In this document: piece by piece, positions 37,951 through 46,055 of the stretch
Position numbering within the stretch: position 1 is the first letter of the stretch
Layout of the letters: each line of letters begins with the position of its first letter
Assembly: GCF_000735605.1 (NCBI RefSeq)
Contig: NZ_JPKG01000054.1
Coordinates: 109,695-173,694, forward strand
DNA from: Allobosea sp. LC85
GTDB taxonomy: Bacteria; Pseudomonadota; Alphaproteobacteria; Rhizobiales; Beijerinckiaceae
DNA length: 64,000 bases
Reading direction: 5' to 3'
Notes under the pieces: model-generated
What the model saw: only the letters and a program-made list of their open reading frames with translations
What the model was told of the DNA's origin: nothing
Database searches by the model: none
Position numbers and translations under genes: made by a program

Positions 37951-38094
37951 ATGCGTGCCCGCCCCTCCACGGGCACTGGCCCGGCACGCCCTCAGCGAAG
38001 ACGTTGCTGCGGGCGTGCCGGGATGTCCTGCGAGCTGCATTGCCCGGAACGGGCGAGCGGAACGTCATCGTCCCACGCCCCCGGGAGCTTCGGT

Positions 38095-38502
38095 ATGAGC
38101 GAGCAAGCCATCGAGCAGGTCCAAGCCATCGAGCAGGTAACCGCCACTCCGGCTGCCTTGCGCCTGATCGCGCGGCTGCAGGCCGAGCACGGAGCCATTC
38201 TGTTTCACCAATCGGGAGGCTGCTGCGACGGCTCCTCGCCGATGTGTTATCCGCAGGGCGACTTCATCGTCTCCGACCATGATGTGAAGCTCGGCGAGGT
38301 TGGCGGCGCTCCGGTCTATATCAGCGGATCGCAATTCGCCCTCTGGCGCCATACCCAGCTCATTATCGACGTCGTCCCTGGGCGGGGCGGGATGTTCTCG
38401 TTGGAAAACGGCACCGAGCAGCGGTTCCTCACGCGCTCGCGTGCCTTTTCCGGCGAAAAGATGTGCCGCCTCGATGGCGGGATGGTCAGCTCGGCCGGCT
38501 GA
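38095..38502 (+). CDS. DUF779 domain-containing protein
   Basis: 135 residues from the ATG at 38095. A short N-terminal duplication (IEQVQAIEQV) precedes the conserved domain: LRLIARLQAEHGAILFHQSG, GCCDGSSPMCYPQGDF, LGEVGGAPVYISGSQFALWR. The Gly-Cys-Cys-Asp motif and later Cys suggest a metal or redox site; function is not established. In many bacteria the gene sits directly after acetaldehyde dehydrogenase genes, as it does here with the truncated copy. With its partner broken, its present role is doubtful. Confidence 0.85.
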   Translation: MSEQAIEQVQAIEQVTATPAALRLIARLQAEHGAILFHQSGGCCDGSSPMCYPQGDFIVSDHDVKLGEVGGAPVYISGSQFALWRHTQLIIDVVPGRGGMFSLENGTEQRFLTRSRAFSGEKMCRLDGGMVSSAG

Positions 38503-38636
38503 GCCGGAGCCGACCGCGCAACCCTCCGATCAGCTTCGTACCTTGGCCGACCCGGCCCGACCTTGCGGCAAGCAGGCTGGATACGCCTTGCGGGTCCGTT
38601 CCGTTCGCCCGTGCGCAGCCCGACTGCCGCGCTCCT

Positions 38637-39389
38637 TCAGTTGGAGAGACCGGTCTTGGCGACGAGGGCCGGGTCGGGGCGATAGAGCGCGGGATACAGG
38701 CGCTTCAGGCTCGCGATCTTCGGCAGGTCGTTGATCACGATATAGGGGTGGTTCGGGTTCTTCGTGAGGAAATCCTGATGATAGGCCTCGGCCGGGTAGA
38801 AGGGCCGGTCCGGCTCGATCCTGGTCACGATCGCCGCGTCAAAGGCCTTCGCCTGGTTGAGCTGCGCGATATAGGCCTTGGCGATCCTGGCCTGGTCCGC
38901 GTTGGTCGGGAAGATCGCCGAGCGGTACTGGGGGCCGATATCGGGACCCTGGCGGTTGAGCTCGGTCGGATCATGCGCCGCCGAGAAATAGACCTGCAGG
39001 ATGCGCGCATAGCTGATCTTGCGCGGATCATAGGTGATCTGGACCGCTTCGGCATGGCCGGTGCGGCCCGAGCCGACCTGCTCGTAGCGGGCGGTCGCCT
39101 TCTCGCCGCCGGCATAGCCGGAGACGGCGTTGCTGACGCCGTCGACATGCTGAAAGACGCCCTGCACGCCCCAGAAGCAGCCGCCGGCCAGGACTGCGAC
39201 TTCGGACGTGGCTTGCGGGGCCGGTTCAGCAGCAGACAGGGCGGGGATCGCGCGGGGCGCATTCTCGGCGGCCGATGGCGAAATCCGCAAGCCGAGACCG
39301 GCGAGCCCGATCAGCGCCAGCGCGGCGAGGGCAGGCCGGCCATAGCGCGCGACGGGCGATCCGGCGGTCTTGTCGAGTGGATGGTTCAT
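38637..39389 (-). CDS. msrA: Peptide-methionine (S)-S-oxide reductase with N-terminal export or anchor segment
   Basis: 250 residues. The MsrA domain begins near residue 63 with the active site GGCFWG (Cys71) and continues VDGVSNAVSGYAGGEKATAR, YEQVGSGRTGHAEAVQITYD, and PNHPYIVINDLPKIASLK. Residues 17-40 are hydrophobic (RPALAALALIGLAGLGLRIS), followed by AEN, giving a signal peptide or anchor. So it probably repairs oxidised methionine in periplasmic proteins. The msrB gene lies 134 bases upstream on the same strand. Confidence 0.93.
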   Translation of the reverse strand: MNHPLDKTAGSPVARYGRPALAALALIGLAGLGLRISPSAAENAPRAIPALSAAEPAPQATSEVAVLAGGCFWGVQGVFQHVDGVSNAVSGYAGGEKATARYEQVGSGRTGHAEAVQITYDPRKISYARILQVYFSAAHDPTELNRQGPDIGPQYRSAIFPTNADQARIAKAYIAQLNQAKAFDAAIVTRIEPDRPFYPAEAYHQDFLTKNPNHPYIVINDLPKIASLKRLYPALYRPDPALVAKTGLSN

Positions 39390-39523
39390 GTCCGATCTCC
39401 CTGTTCAGCCGAAGGTGAAGGCATAGGCTTGAGACGAAGGGCAGGACAGGCAGGGTGCTGGGCTGACGATCGTCAGCACACAGCCGGGATAGGCGGAGCA
39501 GGAACAGGGTCATCGCTGCGCTC

Positions 39524-40009
39524 TCAGGCCGCCGCCGGCTTGAAGGTCATCGAGACGCCATTCATGCAGTAGCGCAGGCCGGTCGGCCGCGGACCATCGT
39601 TGAAGACATGGCCCTGGTGGCCGCCGCAGCGGCTGCAATGCACGCTCGTGCGCTGCATTCCGAGCGAGTTGTCCGTCTCGGTGTCGACCGCCTTGTCCAG
39701 AGGCGCCCAGAAACTCGGCCAGCCGGTGCCGCTGTCATATTTCGTTGTCGAGGAGAAAAGCGGCTGGTCGCAGCCGGCGCAGGCGAAGTCGCCGCGGCGC
39801 TTTTCGTTCAGCAGCGGGCTCGTATAGGGGCGCTCCGTGCCGCTCTGCCGCAGGACGGCGTATTGTTCGGGCTTGAGCAGGCGGCGCCATTCGGCGTCGG
39901 TATGGGTGACGGGAAAAGTCCCCGCGGAACGCGCGATGAGTGCCAGCAGGGGCGATGATGCCGCCGCCAGGCCCGCGCTTTTCAGCAGGATATGGCGTCT
40001 CGTCATCAT
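39524..40009 (-). CDS. msrB: Peptide-methionine (R)-S-oxide reductase with Tat-like signal
   Basis: 161 residues. The N-terminus MTRRHILLKSAGLAAASSPL is a twin-arginine-type signal. Zinc cysteines Cys77, Cys80 (CAGC) and Cys125, Cys128 (CSRC), and catalytic Cys148 in RYCMNGVSM, are all present. It reduces the R-epimer of methionine sulfoxide, complementing MsrA encoded next. Export of a zinc-containing MsrB through Tat as a folded protein is plausible and matches the exported MsrA. Confidence 0.94.
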   Translation of the reverse strand: MMTRRHILLKSAGLAAASSPLLALIARSAGTFPVTHTDAEWRRLLKPEQYAVLRQSGTERPYTSPLLNEKRRGDFACAGCDQPLFSSTTKYDSGTGWPSFWAPLDKAVDTETDNSLGMQRTSVHCSRCGGHQGHVFNDGPRPTGLRYCMNGVSMTFKPAAA

Positions 40010-40176
40010 CGTGCTGGTCTCCCGCTCCGGAATGGGGCCTGGTTCCGGAACAAGCTAGTGACGGGACCGCTATTCTTCCACGGGCATGGCGATCGCCGCG
40101 CGACCATGTGATCGGCGCGTGATGTCGCAATCCCATTCAGGTCGACCATCGCGATGGGGCGTGACAGGATGCCGTG

Positions 40177-40323
40177 AGCGGTCTGGCATTGTATCCATGG
40201 GGAGCGCAACGCGCCGGCCACAAGCCAGTCGGGCTCACGGTCACGAAAAAAAACTGGCGAATGACGTTTCGCATCAACGAGGTCGGCGCGATCGAGGATA
40301 TCGATCTGGAGGATGATCACTGA
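40177..40323 (+). pseudogene. higB: HigB-type toxin, only the C-terminal end remains
   Basis: Directly before the antitoxin gene the frame reads GHKPVGLTVTKKNWRMTFRI and then NEVGAIEDIDLEDDH, matching the C-terminal end of HigB/RelE-like mRNA-cleaving toxins (NWRITFRF...DVDLEDYH). In this frame a stop at 40174-40176 leaves at most about 41 residues from the ATG at 40198, less than half a toxin. An A8 run at 40246-40253 is a likely slippage site. The stop overlaps the antitoxin ATG (TGATG), the typical higBA coupling. Confidence 0.7.
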
Positions 40324-40625
40324 TGGCCATCAAGCTTCACCCGAGCTTCGCCGTCCATCCCGGCGAGTGGCTCAAGACCGAGTTCGTCCTGCCGCATGGG
40401 CTGAGCGTAACCGTCACCGCGGAGAAGTTGGGCGTAACCCGTCAGGCCATGAGCAATCTTCTGAACGGCAAGGCAGGCTTGTCGGCCGAGATGGCGATCC
40501 GCTTCGAGAAGGCATTCGGCCTGCGTGCCGATACGCTGCTGCGGATGCAGGCGGCCCATGATCTCGCCGAGGCCAGGGCCCATGAAAGCGATATCAAGGT
40601 GCAGCGGATCGCGGTGGCAGCCTGA
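40323..40625 (+). CDS. higA: HigA-family antitoxin, helix-turn-helix
   Basis: 100 residues. Starts as HigA proteins do (IKLHPSFAVHPGEWLKTEFV), followed by an XRE-type helix-turn-helix: LSVTVTAEKLGVTRQAMSNL, LNGKAGLSAEMAIRFEKAFG. HigA binds its toxin and represses the operon. Its own toxin gene is reduced to a C-terminal fragment, so it is now a solitary antitoxin. It might still act as a regulator or neutralise a toxin encoded elsewhere. Confidence 0.92.
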   Translation: MAIKLHPSFAVHPGEWLKTEFVLPHGLSVTVTAEKLGVTRQAMSNLLNGKAGLSAEMAIRFEKAFGLRADTLLRMQAAHDLAEARAHESDIKVQRIAVAA

Positions 40626-40811
40626 GGCCGCGCTCTCAGGGGCGGCTCCTTGTGATGGGCTGATCGGGGCAGGTCACGATCCGGGGCCTGGCTGAACGGC
40701 GGGGCCCGGCCATGCCGGCCCACGTGGCGTGGGGGCGCGGCGAAGGGCTGGGGAGGTCGGAGCGCAGCCCAGCGGCTGTTCAACCGTTGAACGCGGGATG
40801 GGCGGGCGGGA

Positions 40812-41552
40812 TCAGATGATCCCGCCATTGGCCCGCAGCGTCTGGCCGTTGATCCAGGCGCCGTCCGGCCCCGCCAGGAAGGCGACGGCATCCGCGATGT
40901 CCTTGGGCTGGCCGAGGCGTTCGAGCGGGGCGAGCTTCGCGAGGCGGTCGATCACCTCCTGCGGCTTGCCGTCGAGGAAGAGCTTGGTCGCGGTCGGGCC
41001 CGGCGCGATTGCGTTGACGGTGATATTCCGGCCGCGCAGCTCCTTGGCGAGGACGCTCGTCATCGCCTCGACCGCGGCCTTGGTCGCGGCATAGACGCCA
41101 TAACCCGGCTGCAGCAGGCCGACGACACTGGACGAGAAATTCACGATCCGGCCGCCATCGCGCAGTCTCCTGGCGGCTTCGCGCAGGGTGTTGAAGGTGC
41201 CCTTCAGATTGACCGCGATCTGGCGCTCGAACAGGGCGTCGTCGCTGTCGGCGATATTCGCAAGCGTCATGATGCCGGCAGTGTTGATCAGCACGTCGAC
41301 GCCGCCGAAGGCGGCCTCGGCACTGTCGAACATGCGGCGCACCGCCTCGACATGCGCGATGTCGGCCTGGGCGGTGACGGCGCGGCCGCCAGTGGCTTCG
41401 ATCCGGGCGACGAGCGCCTCGGCGGATGCGGCATTGCCGGCATAGTTCACCACCACGGTGAAGCCATCCCGGCCGAGCCGTTCGGCAACCGCTGCGCCGA
41501 TGCCGCCTGAGGCGCCCGTCACGATCGCGACCCTGCTGCTCTGGTTCGTCAT
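40812..41552 (-). CDS. Short-chain dehydrogenase/reductase (SDR)
   Basis: 246 residues from the ATG at 41552 (AAGGAG RBS). Classical SDR: nucleotide motif VAIVTGASGGIGAAVAERLG, NTAG motif at LINTAGIMTL, catalytic Ser in NFSSSVVG and YxxxK in YGVYAATKAAVEAM, and the C-terminal PGPTATKLF plus LRANGGII end. Such enzymes reduce a keto group with NADPH; the NYAGNAASAE segment suggests NADP preference. It is divergent from a LysR gene, an arrangement often seen for small oxidoreductases induced by electrophiles or antibiotics. Confidence 0.92.
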   Translation of the reverse strand: MTNQSSRVAIVTGASGGIGAAVAERLGRDGFTVVVNYAGNAASAEALVARIEATGGRAVTAQADIAHVEAVRRMFDSAEAAFGGVDVLINTAGIMTLANIADSDDALFERQIAVNLKGTFNTLREAARRLRDGGRIVNFSSSVVGLLQPGYGVYAATKAAVEAMTSVLAKELRGRNITVNAIAPGPTATKLFLDGKPQEVIDRLAKLAPLERLGQPKDIADAVAFLAGPDGAWINGQTLRANGGII

Positions 41553-41620
41553 GGTCTTTCTCCTTGGCTCGCCGCCAATGACCGCGGCTGTGAGGAGAGA
41601 ATGGACGTTCCCTGTTGCGA

Positions 41621-41637
41621 GATAATCGGCCATTATC
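41621..41637. promoter_or_regulatory. Inverted repeat between SDR and LysR genes
   Basis: GATAAT CGGCC ATTATC forms a clean 6-bp inverted repeat with a 5-base spacer, 28 bases before the LysR start and 69 bases before the SDR start. Size and position fit a LysR recognition site in a divergent promoter. Confidence 0.55.
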
Positions 41638-41664
41638 CGGCATCACTGTTCGAACAGGCGAATA

Positions 41665-42558
41665 ATGGATCGCTTCGATGCCATGCGGGTCTTCACCCGG
41701 ATCGTGGAGCGCCGCAGCTTCACGCAGGCCGCCGAGGATCTCGGCCTGCCGCGCTCATCGGTCACTGATGCGGTCAAGGGGCTGGAGGCGAGGCTTGGCG
41801 TCCGCCTGCTGCAGCGGACGACCCGACAGGTCAGCCCGACGCTCGACGGCGAGGCCTATTATCAACGCTGCCTGGCGCTTATCGCCGATCTCGAGGATGC
41901 GGAAGGCGCCTTTGCCGGTGCGAAACCGAGCGGCCTCGTGCGGATCGATGTCCATGGCACCCAGGCCCGGCATTTCCTGCTGCCGGGTCTTGGCCGCTTT
42001 CTGGAGACCTATCCCGGCATTCGCCTGCATATCGGCGAGGCGCATCAGGCTCTCGACATGGTCCGGGAAGGGTTCGACTGCATGCTGCGGGCGGGAGCGC
42101 TCGCCGACAGCCCCCTGATCCGGCGCAAGCTGGCGGAGCTGAGCCGTGGCACCTTCGCAAGCCCGTCCTATCTCGAACGCTTCGGCGAGCCGCGGACGCC
42201 GGATGATCTGGAGCGCCATCGGATCATCGGCCTGTTCGCTGCCGACGCGGCCAGCGTCAGCCCGCTGGTCTTCACCGAGCGCGGCCGGGAACGGCAGGTC
42301 ACGCCGCCTTCCGTGGTGACCGTGACCGGCCCCGAGACGAATGTCGCCTGCGCCTGCCTCGGACTGGGGCTCATCCAGGTCCCGCGCTATCGCGTTGCGC
42401 CCGAACTGGCCAGCGGCGCGCTCGTCGAGATCCTGGCGGATTTTCCTCCGACCCCGCTGCCCGTCCACGTGCTTTATTCGCAGGCGCGCCAGCTTTCGCC
42501 GCGTGTGCGCGTCGTCATCGACTGGATGGCGGAACAGTTCCGGTCCCGCACCGTCTGA
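41665..42558 (+). CDS. LysR-family transcriptional regulator
   Basis: 297 residues. DNA-binding domain MDRFDAMRVFTRIVERRSFT, LGLPRSSVTDAVKGLEARLG, LLQRTTRQVSPT, then an effector domain (VRIDVHGTQARHFLLPGLGR). The MDRFDAMRVF opening is the large CrgA/YhjC-like subgroup that commonly regulates an adjacent, divergent oxidoreductase; here the SDR gene. The gap holds a short inverted repeat. Confidence 0.93.
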   Translation: MDRFDAMRVFTRIVERRSFTQAAEDLGLPRSSVTDAVKGLEARLGVRLLQRTTRQVSPTLDGEAYYQRCLALIADLEDAEGAFAGAKPSGLVRIDVHGTQARHFLLPGLGRFLETYPGIRLHIGEAHQALDMVREGFDCMLRAGALADSPLIRRKLAELSRGTFASPSYLERFGEPRTPDDLERHRIIGLFAADAASVSPLVFTERGRERQVTPPSVVTVTGPETNVACACLGLGLIQVPRYRVAPELASGALVEILADFPPTPLPVHVLYSQARQLSPRVRVVIDWMAEQFRSRTV

Positions 42559-42707
42559 GGCTGATCGGAGCCACGTGGTGGTATCTGGCGAAAGTCTGCG
42601 ACGGCACGCGGCATGACGCGGACAGAGGCAAGCCTGGGTCCGATCCCATGACCGTAGAACAGGACGTCGGCTGCCGCCGCAGACGGGTACCAGCTGCCGG
42701 AACCTCT

Positions 42708-42905
42708 TCAGCCCCGTTGGCGAAGAGTGCGCAGCTGGCGTTCAAGCAACATCAGCCGGATGCCGTGCTGTTTCTGAATGCGGCAGATGTCTTCGAGCAT
42801 GGCCATCAATTGTGCCATATTGGCACTGACCGAGACTGGCTCGGACTCGAAGCCAAGCCGCTGAAAGAGGGAGGGATTTTCGACCAGGCGAGGCATGTCC
42901 GGCAT
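42708..42905 (-). CDS. Hypothetical protein, 65 residues
   Basis: The ATG at 42905 has AGGA eight bases upstream; longer in-frame starts exist (to 42989) but have weaker context. Sequence: a short leader, then a helical stretch MAQLMAMLEDICRIQKQHGI, RLMLLERQLRTLRQRG with heptad-like spacing, so a small coiled-coil dimer is possible. No family recognised. It lies downstream of udgX on the same strand, 118 bases away. Confidence 0.5.
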   Translation of the reverse strand: MPDMPRLVENPSLFQRLGFESEPVSVSANMAQLMAMLEDICRIQKQHGIRLMLLERQLRTLRQRG

Positions 42906-43022
42906 GGTTTGATCCTCATTTCCGGCGCCCATCGGGCTGTCTTCACGGCCTCGAGCCGTTCCATTTCGGGAATACCTCAGGCCCCGCACGGCGTGCCTCG
43001 CAAGAACGCCGCCAGAGCCGGC

Positions 43023-43667
43023 TCAGCCCGCAGCAGCCCTGGCTGCACCGTCGCGCTCGGACAGGGAGCGGATCTGCCTCAGGTCCGCGACAAAGTCAGC
43101 ATAGGCCCGTCGCCTGTCATCCTCAGCCGGAATGCGCACCAGGGAGGAGGGGTGCACGGTGATAAAGCCGAGATGGCCGTCGAAGCGCGCTTCTCCGCGC
43201 GTCCGTGCGATCGAGAGCGCTTTGCCTGACAGCGCCAGCACGGCCGTGGCGCCGAGCGCGACGACAATTCGCGGCTCGACGAATTCCAGTTCCTTCATCG
43301 GCCACCAGCGATAATGCCTGACCTCTCCCGCGGTCGGCCTTTGGTGGATGCGGCGTTTGCCGCGCTGGGCAAACTTGAAGTATTTGACGGCATTGGTGAA
43401 ATAGCTGCGATCGCGTGCGATGCCGGCTTCCACCATCGCGCGGTCGAGGAGCCGGCCGGCGGGCCCGACAAAGGGGCGGCCCTGCAGATCTTCCTGGTCG
43501 CCCGGCTGTTCGCCGACAAAGGCGATCGGCGACCTGATCGGGCCTTCGCCCAGGACCCACTTGGTTGCCCCCGGGACCAGCGGGGCGTCGGCCACCAGCG
43601 CCTCGTTGAGAGCCTTGAGCGTCTTCGGTTCGGGGCGCGCCGTCGCGGCCTTGGCTGAAGTGATCAT
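43023..43667 (-). CDS. udgX: Uracil-DNA glycosylase superfamily protein, UdgX type
   Basis: 214 residues from the ATG at 43667. Motif I reads GEQPGDQED at residues 52-60, the UdgX-specific form. The inserted loop KRRIH is at 104-108, placing the critical His at 108. Motif II is TVHPSSL near the C-terminus. In Mycobacterium smegmatis UdgX the equivalent His (109) makes a lasting covalent bond with uracil-containing DNA instead of releasing free DNA. The Fe-S cysteines usual in this superfamily are hard to place in this copy: I see no cysteine in the translated chain. It probably marks or protects uracil sites. Confidence 0.88.
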   Translation of the reverse strand: MITSAKAATARPEPKTLKALNEALVADAPLVPGATKWVLGEGPIRSPIAFVGEQPGDQEDLQGRPFVGPAGRLLDRAMVEAGIARDRSYFTNAVKYFKFAQRGKRRIHQRPTAGEVRHYRWWPMKELEFVEPRIVVALGATAVLALSGKALSIARTRGEARFDGHLGFITVHPSSLVRIPAEDDRRRAYADFVADLRQIRSLSERDGAARAAAG

Positions 43668-44110
43668 CAATACCCCCGTCGCGTTCAATCGCGTCCACGC
43701 CGCAACTTCGGTGTTTCCAGCGAATTCCTGACAGAGCGGTCCGCGAGACAACGGCGGAGCCAGGGCCGGGTTCCACGTTCCCGAGCGGAAAGGACATCAT
43801 TCTCCTGTCGCCGGCCAATGCGGCGCGCGAACGCCTGGGGGAGAAACTGGCTGATTGAAGAGCTGCATCCCGCGAAACGTCATCCTGGGTGCATGCACTC
43901 CTGGGCGCATGGAACACTTGGGGTCTGCGGCGAAAGGGGCGGGAAACCTCAAGATCAGTTTCTGCCGAGATCAGTCTCTTCAAAGACGCTGCCATAGGGG
44001 CCATCACGGGCCGGCTCGGAAGCCGATTTCCCCCTGCGCTCATTAACAAATGAGAATGTGCGTTCCCCTCCCGGGGCTACTCTGGCTGGTTGGTTGGGAC
44101 CGGCGCCAGA
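43668..44110. other. Intergenic stretch without a clear gene
   Basis: I see no convincing gene. Around 43796-43858 a frame reads IILLSPANAARERLGEKLAD and then stops, which looks like the end of a real protein, but there is no open frame or start of sensible length upstream, so it may be the tail of a deleted gene. The 3' part leads into a family A repeat. Confidence 0.4.
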
Positions 44111-44211
44111 GCATCGGACCGAAAAGCGGAATCCGGTTTTCGGAAGAATCCGATGCTCAAACAAAGAGTTAGATCGCCGCTCCTGCGTCCGAACGGACGC
44201 ACGGCGATCTA
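44111..44211. repeat. Intergenic palindromic repeat, family A, copy 3
   Basis: Runs from GCATCGGACC to GATCTA with the same two-part structure as the copies at 7763-7866 and 11337-11437. Like copy 2 it has the shortened right arm in the second stem. It ends 17 bases before the GTG start of the next gene. Confidence 0.9.
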
Positions 44212-44228
44212 AAGCGCGGGAGAGGGTC

Positions 44229-44513
44229 GTGTTCAGCGGACGGGGCGTTCTGATCACGCGAGCGGGACATCAGCTGCCCCTGAGCTACGAGTATGTCCTG
44301 ACCGGCGATAATGGCCGCATCGGCCATCTGGTTTGCGACGCCTCCGCCATCGATCCAGCGATGTTTGCCTATCTGATGCGCCTCCGTTGCGAAGAGGGCG
44401 TCGAGATGGATGTCATCGTGACGCAGCTCTCGGATCTCGGGCTGGGTTTTGTGGGAAAGTGCATCGCAACGGTCCACCGCAGCGAATGGGAAGCGAGTCA
44501 GGGTGCTGAGTAA
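44229..44513 (+). CDS. Hypothetical protein, 94 residues
   Basis: I place the start at the GTG 44229, just after GGGAGAGGG; longer readings run backwards through the palindromic repeat and are not credible. The product (GVLITRAGHQLPLSYEYVLT, GDNGRIGHLVCDASAIDPAM, VEMDVIVTQLSDLGLGFVGK) looks like a compact alpha/beta domain. I do not recognise it. It lies upstream of the stress-type gene cluster on the same strand. Confidence 0.55.
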   Translation: MFSGRGVLITRAGHQLPLSYEYVLTGDNGRIGHLVCDASAIDPAMFAYLMRLRCEEGVEMDVIVTQLSDLGLGFVGKCIATVHRSEWEASQGAE

Positions 44514-44686
44514 GGGGATCTCCGTGCGTCTCGCCGGGGGCGACCAGCCACGCTTCCGGCGGGAACAGCCCCGCGCGGTCGGTCGACGGATGTAGCCCCT
44601 CTCGCGCGATGCCGCGGAAAAAGCAGGGAACAAGGGTGCGCAGAGCGGGTTCGTCCATGAGTACGATTCAGCGAAGGAGCGGCTTC

Positions 44687-45223
44687 ATGGCAGGCACCCT
44701 CATCAGGTCCTACGACAGTTACGGGCAGGCGGCTTTCGTCGTCAGGGAACTCGAGGCTGCAGGAATTCCGGCCGAGCAGATCAGCATCGTCGGCCGGCAT
44801 GACGCGATCGGGACGGCGGCGGAGGCCGGAGGCATGATCGGCAGCGGGGCCGGCCTGCTTGGAGCCCTGATCGCCTTGCCGATTCCTGGAGCAGGCCCAG
44901 TGCTGGCGGCGGGCTGGTTGATTGCAGGCACGGCTCTTGGCGCCGCCGGCGGGGCGGCGGCGGGAAGCCTGATCGGGGTGTTGACGGGCGCGGGCCTCAC
45001 CGAAAGCGATGCCAACACCGTCGCCGAAATGGTGAGGCGGGGCGGTGCGTTTGTTGCCGTCCGCAGCTCAGGTGGCCTCGCAGCCATTGCGGAGGCCATC
45101 ATGCGGAGCGGTCGGCCGATTGATCCGGAGCACCGGCGGGCAGCCTACGAACGCGAGGGCTGGAGACGCTTCGATGAGAAGTCGGGCCGAAAGCCTGCCG
45201 ATTTGTCCGGTGTCGTCTCCTGA
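44687..45223 (+). CDS. General stress protein-like membrane-associated protein with glycine zipper, paralogue 1
   Basis: 178 residues from the ATG at 44687 (AAGGAG eight bases before). The N-terminal domain GTLIRSYDSYGQAAFVVREL, EAAGIPAEQISIVGR resembles the YflT/17M general-stress domain. It is followed by a long Gly/Ala-rich hydrophobic hairpin (AGGMIGSGAGLLGALIALPI, AAGGAAAGSLIGVLTGAGLT), a glycine-zipper type region that can insert in membranes, then a soluble tail repeating the first fold (GGAFVAVRSS) and EREGWRRFDE. A close paralogue is at 46545-47069. Role in envelope or osmotic stress is inferred. Confidence 0.75.
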   Translation: MAGTLIRSYDSYGQAAFVVRELEAAGIPAEQISIVGRHDAIGTAAEAGGMIGSGAGLLGALIALPIPGAGPVLAAGWLIAGTALGAAGGAAAGSLIGVLTGAGLTESDANTVAEMVRRGGAFVAVRSSGGLAAIAEAIMRSGRPIDPEHRRAAYEREGWRRFDEKSGRKPADLSGVVS

Positions 45224-45254
45224 GCTGGAGGCGTCGTTTACGAGGAGTATCAAA

Positions 45255-45434
45255 ATGTCCACCAAGACCAGACCCATCCCACCGGAGAACCGCAGCGACA
45301 AGGGCCCCGGCGGCAATGCCGCCGAGCCGGTCAACCACCCCGAGGGGCGTCCCCAGGAACGCTCCGACAAGACCGGCCGGCACGCCAATATTCGGCAGAA
45401 CACGACCAACCAAGGTTACCAGCAGGATCGATAG
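45255..45434 (+). CDS. Small hydrophilic protein, 59 residues
   Basis: The ATG at 45255 has a very good RBS (GAGGAG, nine bases before). The product is entirely polar (ENRSDKGPGGNAAEPVNHPE, GRPQERSDKTGRHANIRQNT), without hydrophobic core, so likely disordered; such short Gly/Asn/Lys-rich proteins are often stress-induced in this bacterial group. It is 31 bases after the stress-type gene and 10 bases before another small gene, suggesting one operon. Confidence 0.6.
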   Translation: MSTKTRPIPPENRSDKGPGGNAAEPVNHPEGRPQERSDKTGRHANIRQNTTNQGYQQDR

Positions 45435-45443
45435 GAGGCAGCA

Positions 45444-45650
45444 ATGTCCACGTCGAGGAAGATACCGGCCAGCATCCGACAAGGCGGCCCGGGTGCCGCT
45501 CACGAGAATGCCAAGGCTCCCTTGGAAATCAAGAAGCCGCCAGCCGAGTCGGATCTTCGGCGACGGAGTACCGTGTCGGGCGGCGGGGGCGAGCGAGACA
45601 GCCATCATTCCCGCCTGGCACGGATGAAGGGTGGAAAATCGGATTCCTAG
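45444..45650 (+). CDS. Small basic hydrophilic protein, 68 residues
   Basis: Starts at 45444 after RBS ATAGGAGG. Polar and basic with a Gly cluster (STSRKIPASIRQGGPGAAHE, PPAESDLRRRSTVSGGGGER). Probably disordered; no family recognised. It is the last gene of the small cluster, and a family B repeat starts directly after its stop. Confidence 0.5.
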   Translation: MSTSRKIPASIRQGGPGAAHENAKAPLEIKKPPAESDLRRRSTVSGGGGERDSHHSRLARMKGGKSDS

Positions 45651-45750
45651 AGCATTTTCGAGCGAAGCGGACACCGGTTCGCGTGAAGAAAGTGCGATAA
45701 AACAGAGAGTTGGAGAATTTCCGCGATTCGGGGAAACACGGAAATGCTCT
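45651..45750. repeat. Intergenic repeat, family B, single copy
   Basis: One 63-base unit (AGCATTTTCGAGCGAAGCGG start) plus the following AATTTCCGCG...CGGAAATGCT inverted-repeat part, matching the double copy at 32548-32709 with a few substitutions. Both loci begin immediately at the end of a coding sequence. Confidence 0.9.
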
Positions 45751-45778
45751 AATCGGGATTTGCCGGCGTCGGGCGCTT

Positions 45779-46015
45779 TCAGTCTTTTCGCGAGGGGGCA
45801 GCCTTTTCGTGAGGGGCAGCCCTCGGGCGCCCGCTCTCCCAGTCTCTCGCGGCCTCCTGCAGGGCCGCGAGTTCGCGCTCCTCGTCCTCGCCTTTTGGCG
45901 TTGCCTTGAGCCCGGCAATGCGTTCCATCACGTGCTTGTAGTCCGCGGGCGATTCCAGCTTGATCACCGGAGAGCCGCCGCTGCCCGCACTATCGTGCTT
46001 GATGCTCGTCTTCAT
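45779..46015 (-). CDS. Hypothetical protein, 78 residues, HigA-N-terminus-like
   Basis: Starts MKTSIKHDSAGSGGSPVIKL and continues ESPADYKHVMERIAGLKATP, KGEDEERELAALQEAARDWE. The segment from ADY to DWE resembles the helical N-terminal piece of some HigA-type antitoxins (DYEAALARIEEL...GDELELLATLIEDYE), but no helix-turn-helix follows, only a charged tail. It lies 40 bases downstream of the small membrane-protein gene on the same strand. Function not assigned. Confidence 0.55.
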   Translation of the reverse strand: MKTSIKHDSAGSGGSPVIKLESPADYKHVMERIAGLKATPKGEDEERELAALQEAARDWESGRPRAAPHEKAAPSRKD

Positions 46016-46055
46016 GAGATCCCTTTGCGATCTGCGGTTGGATTTTGCGGTTTGC

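Noticed and set aside
42648..43229. A 193-codon plus-strand frame opposite udgX
   Set aside because: Antisense to a well-supported gene and without recognisable sequence features.
43796..43858. A possible short C-terminal coding piece (IILLSPANAARERLGEKLAD then stop)
   Set aside because: No start, RBS or homologous context upstream; too short to call even as a pseudogene.
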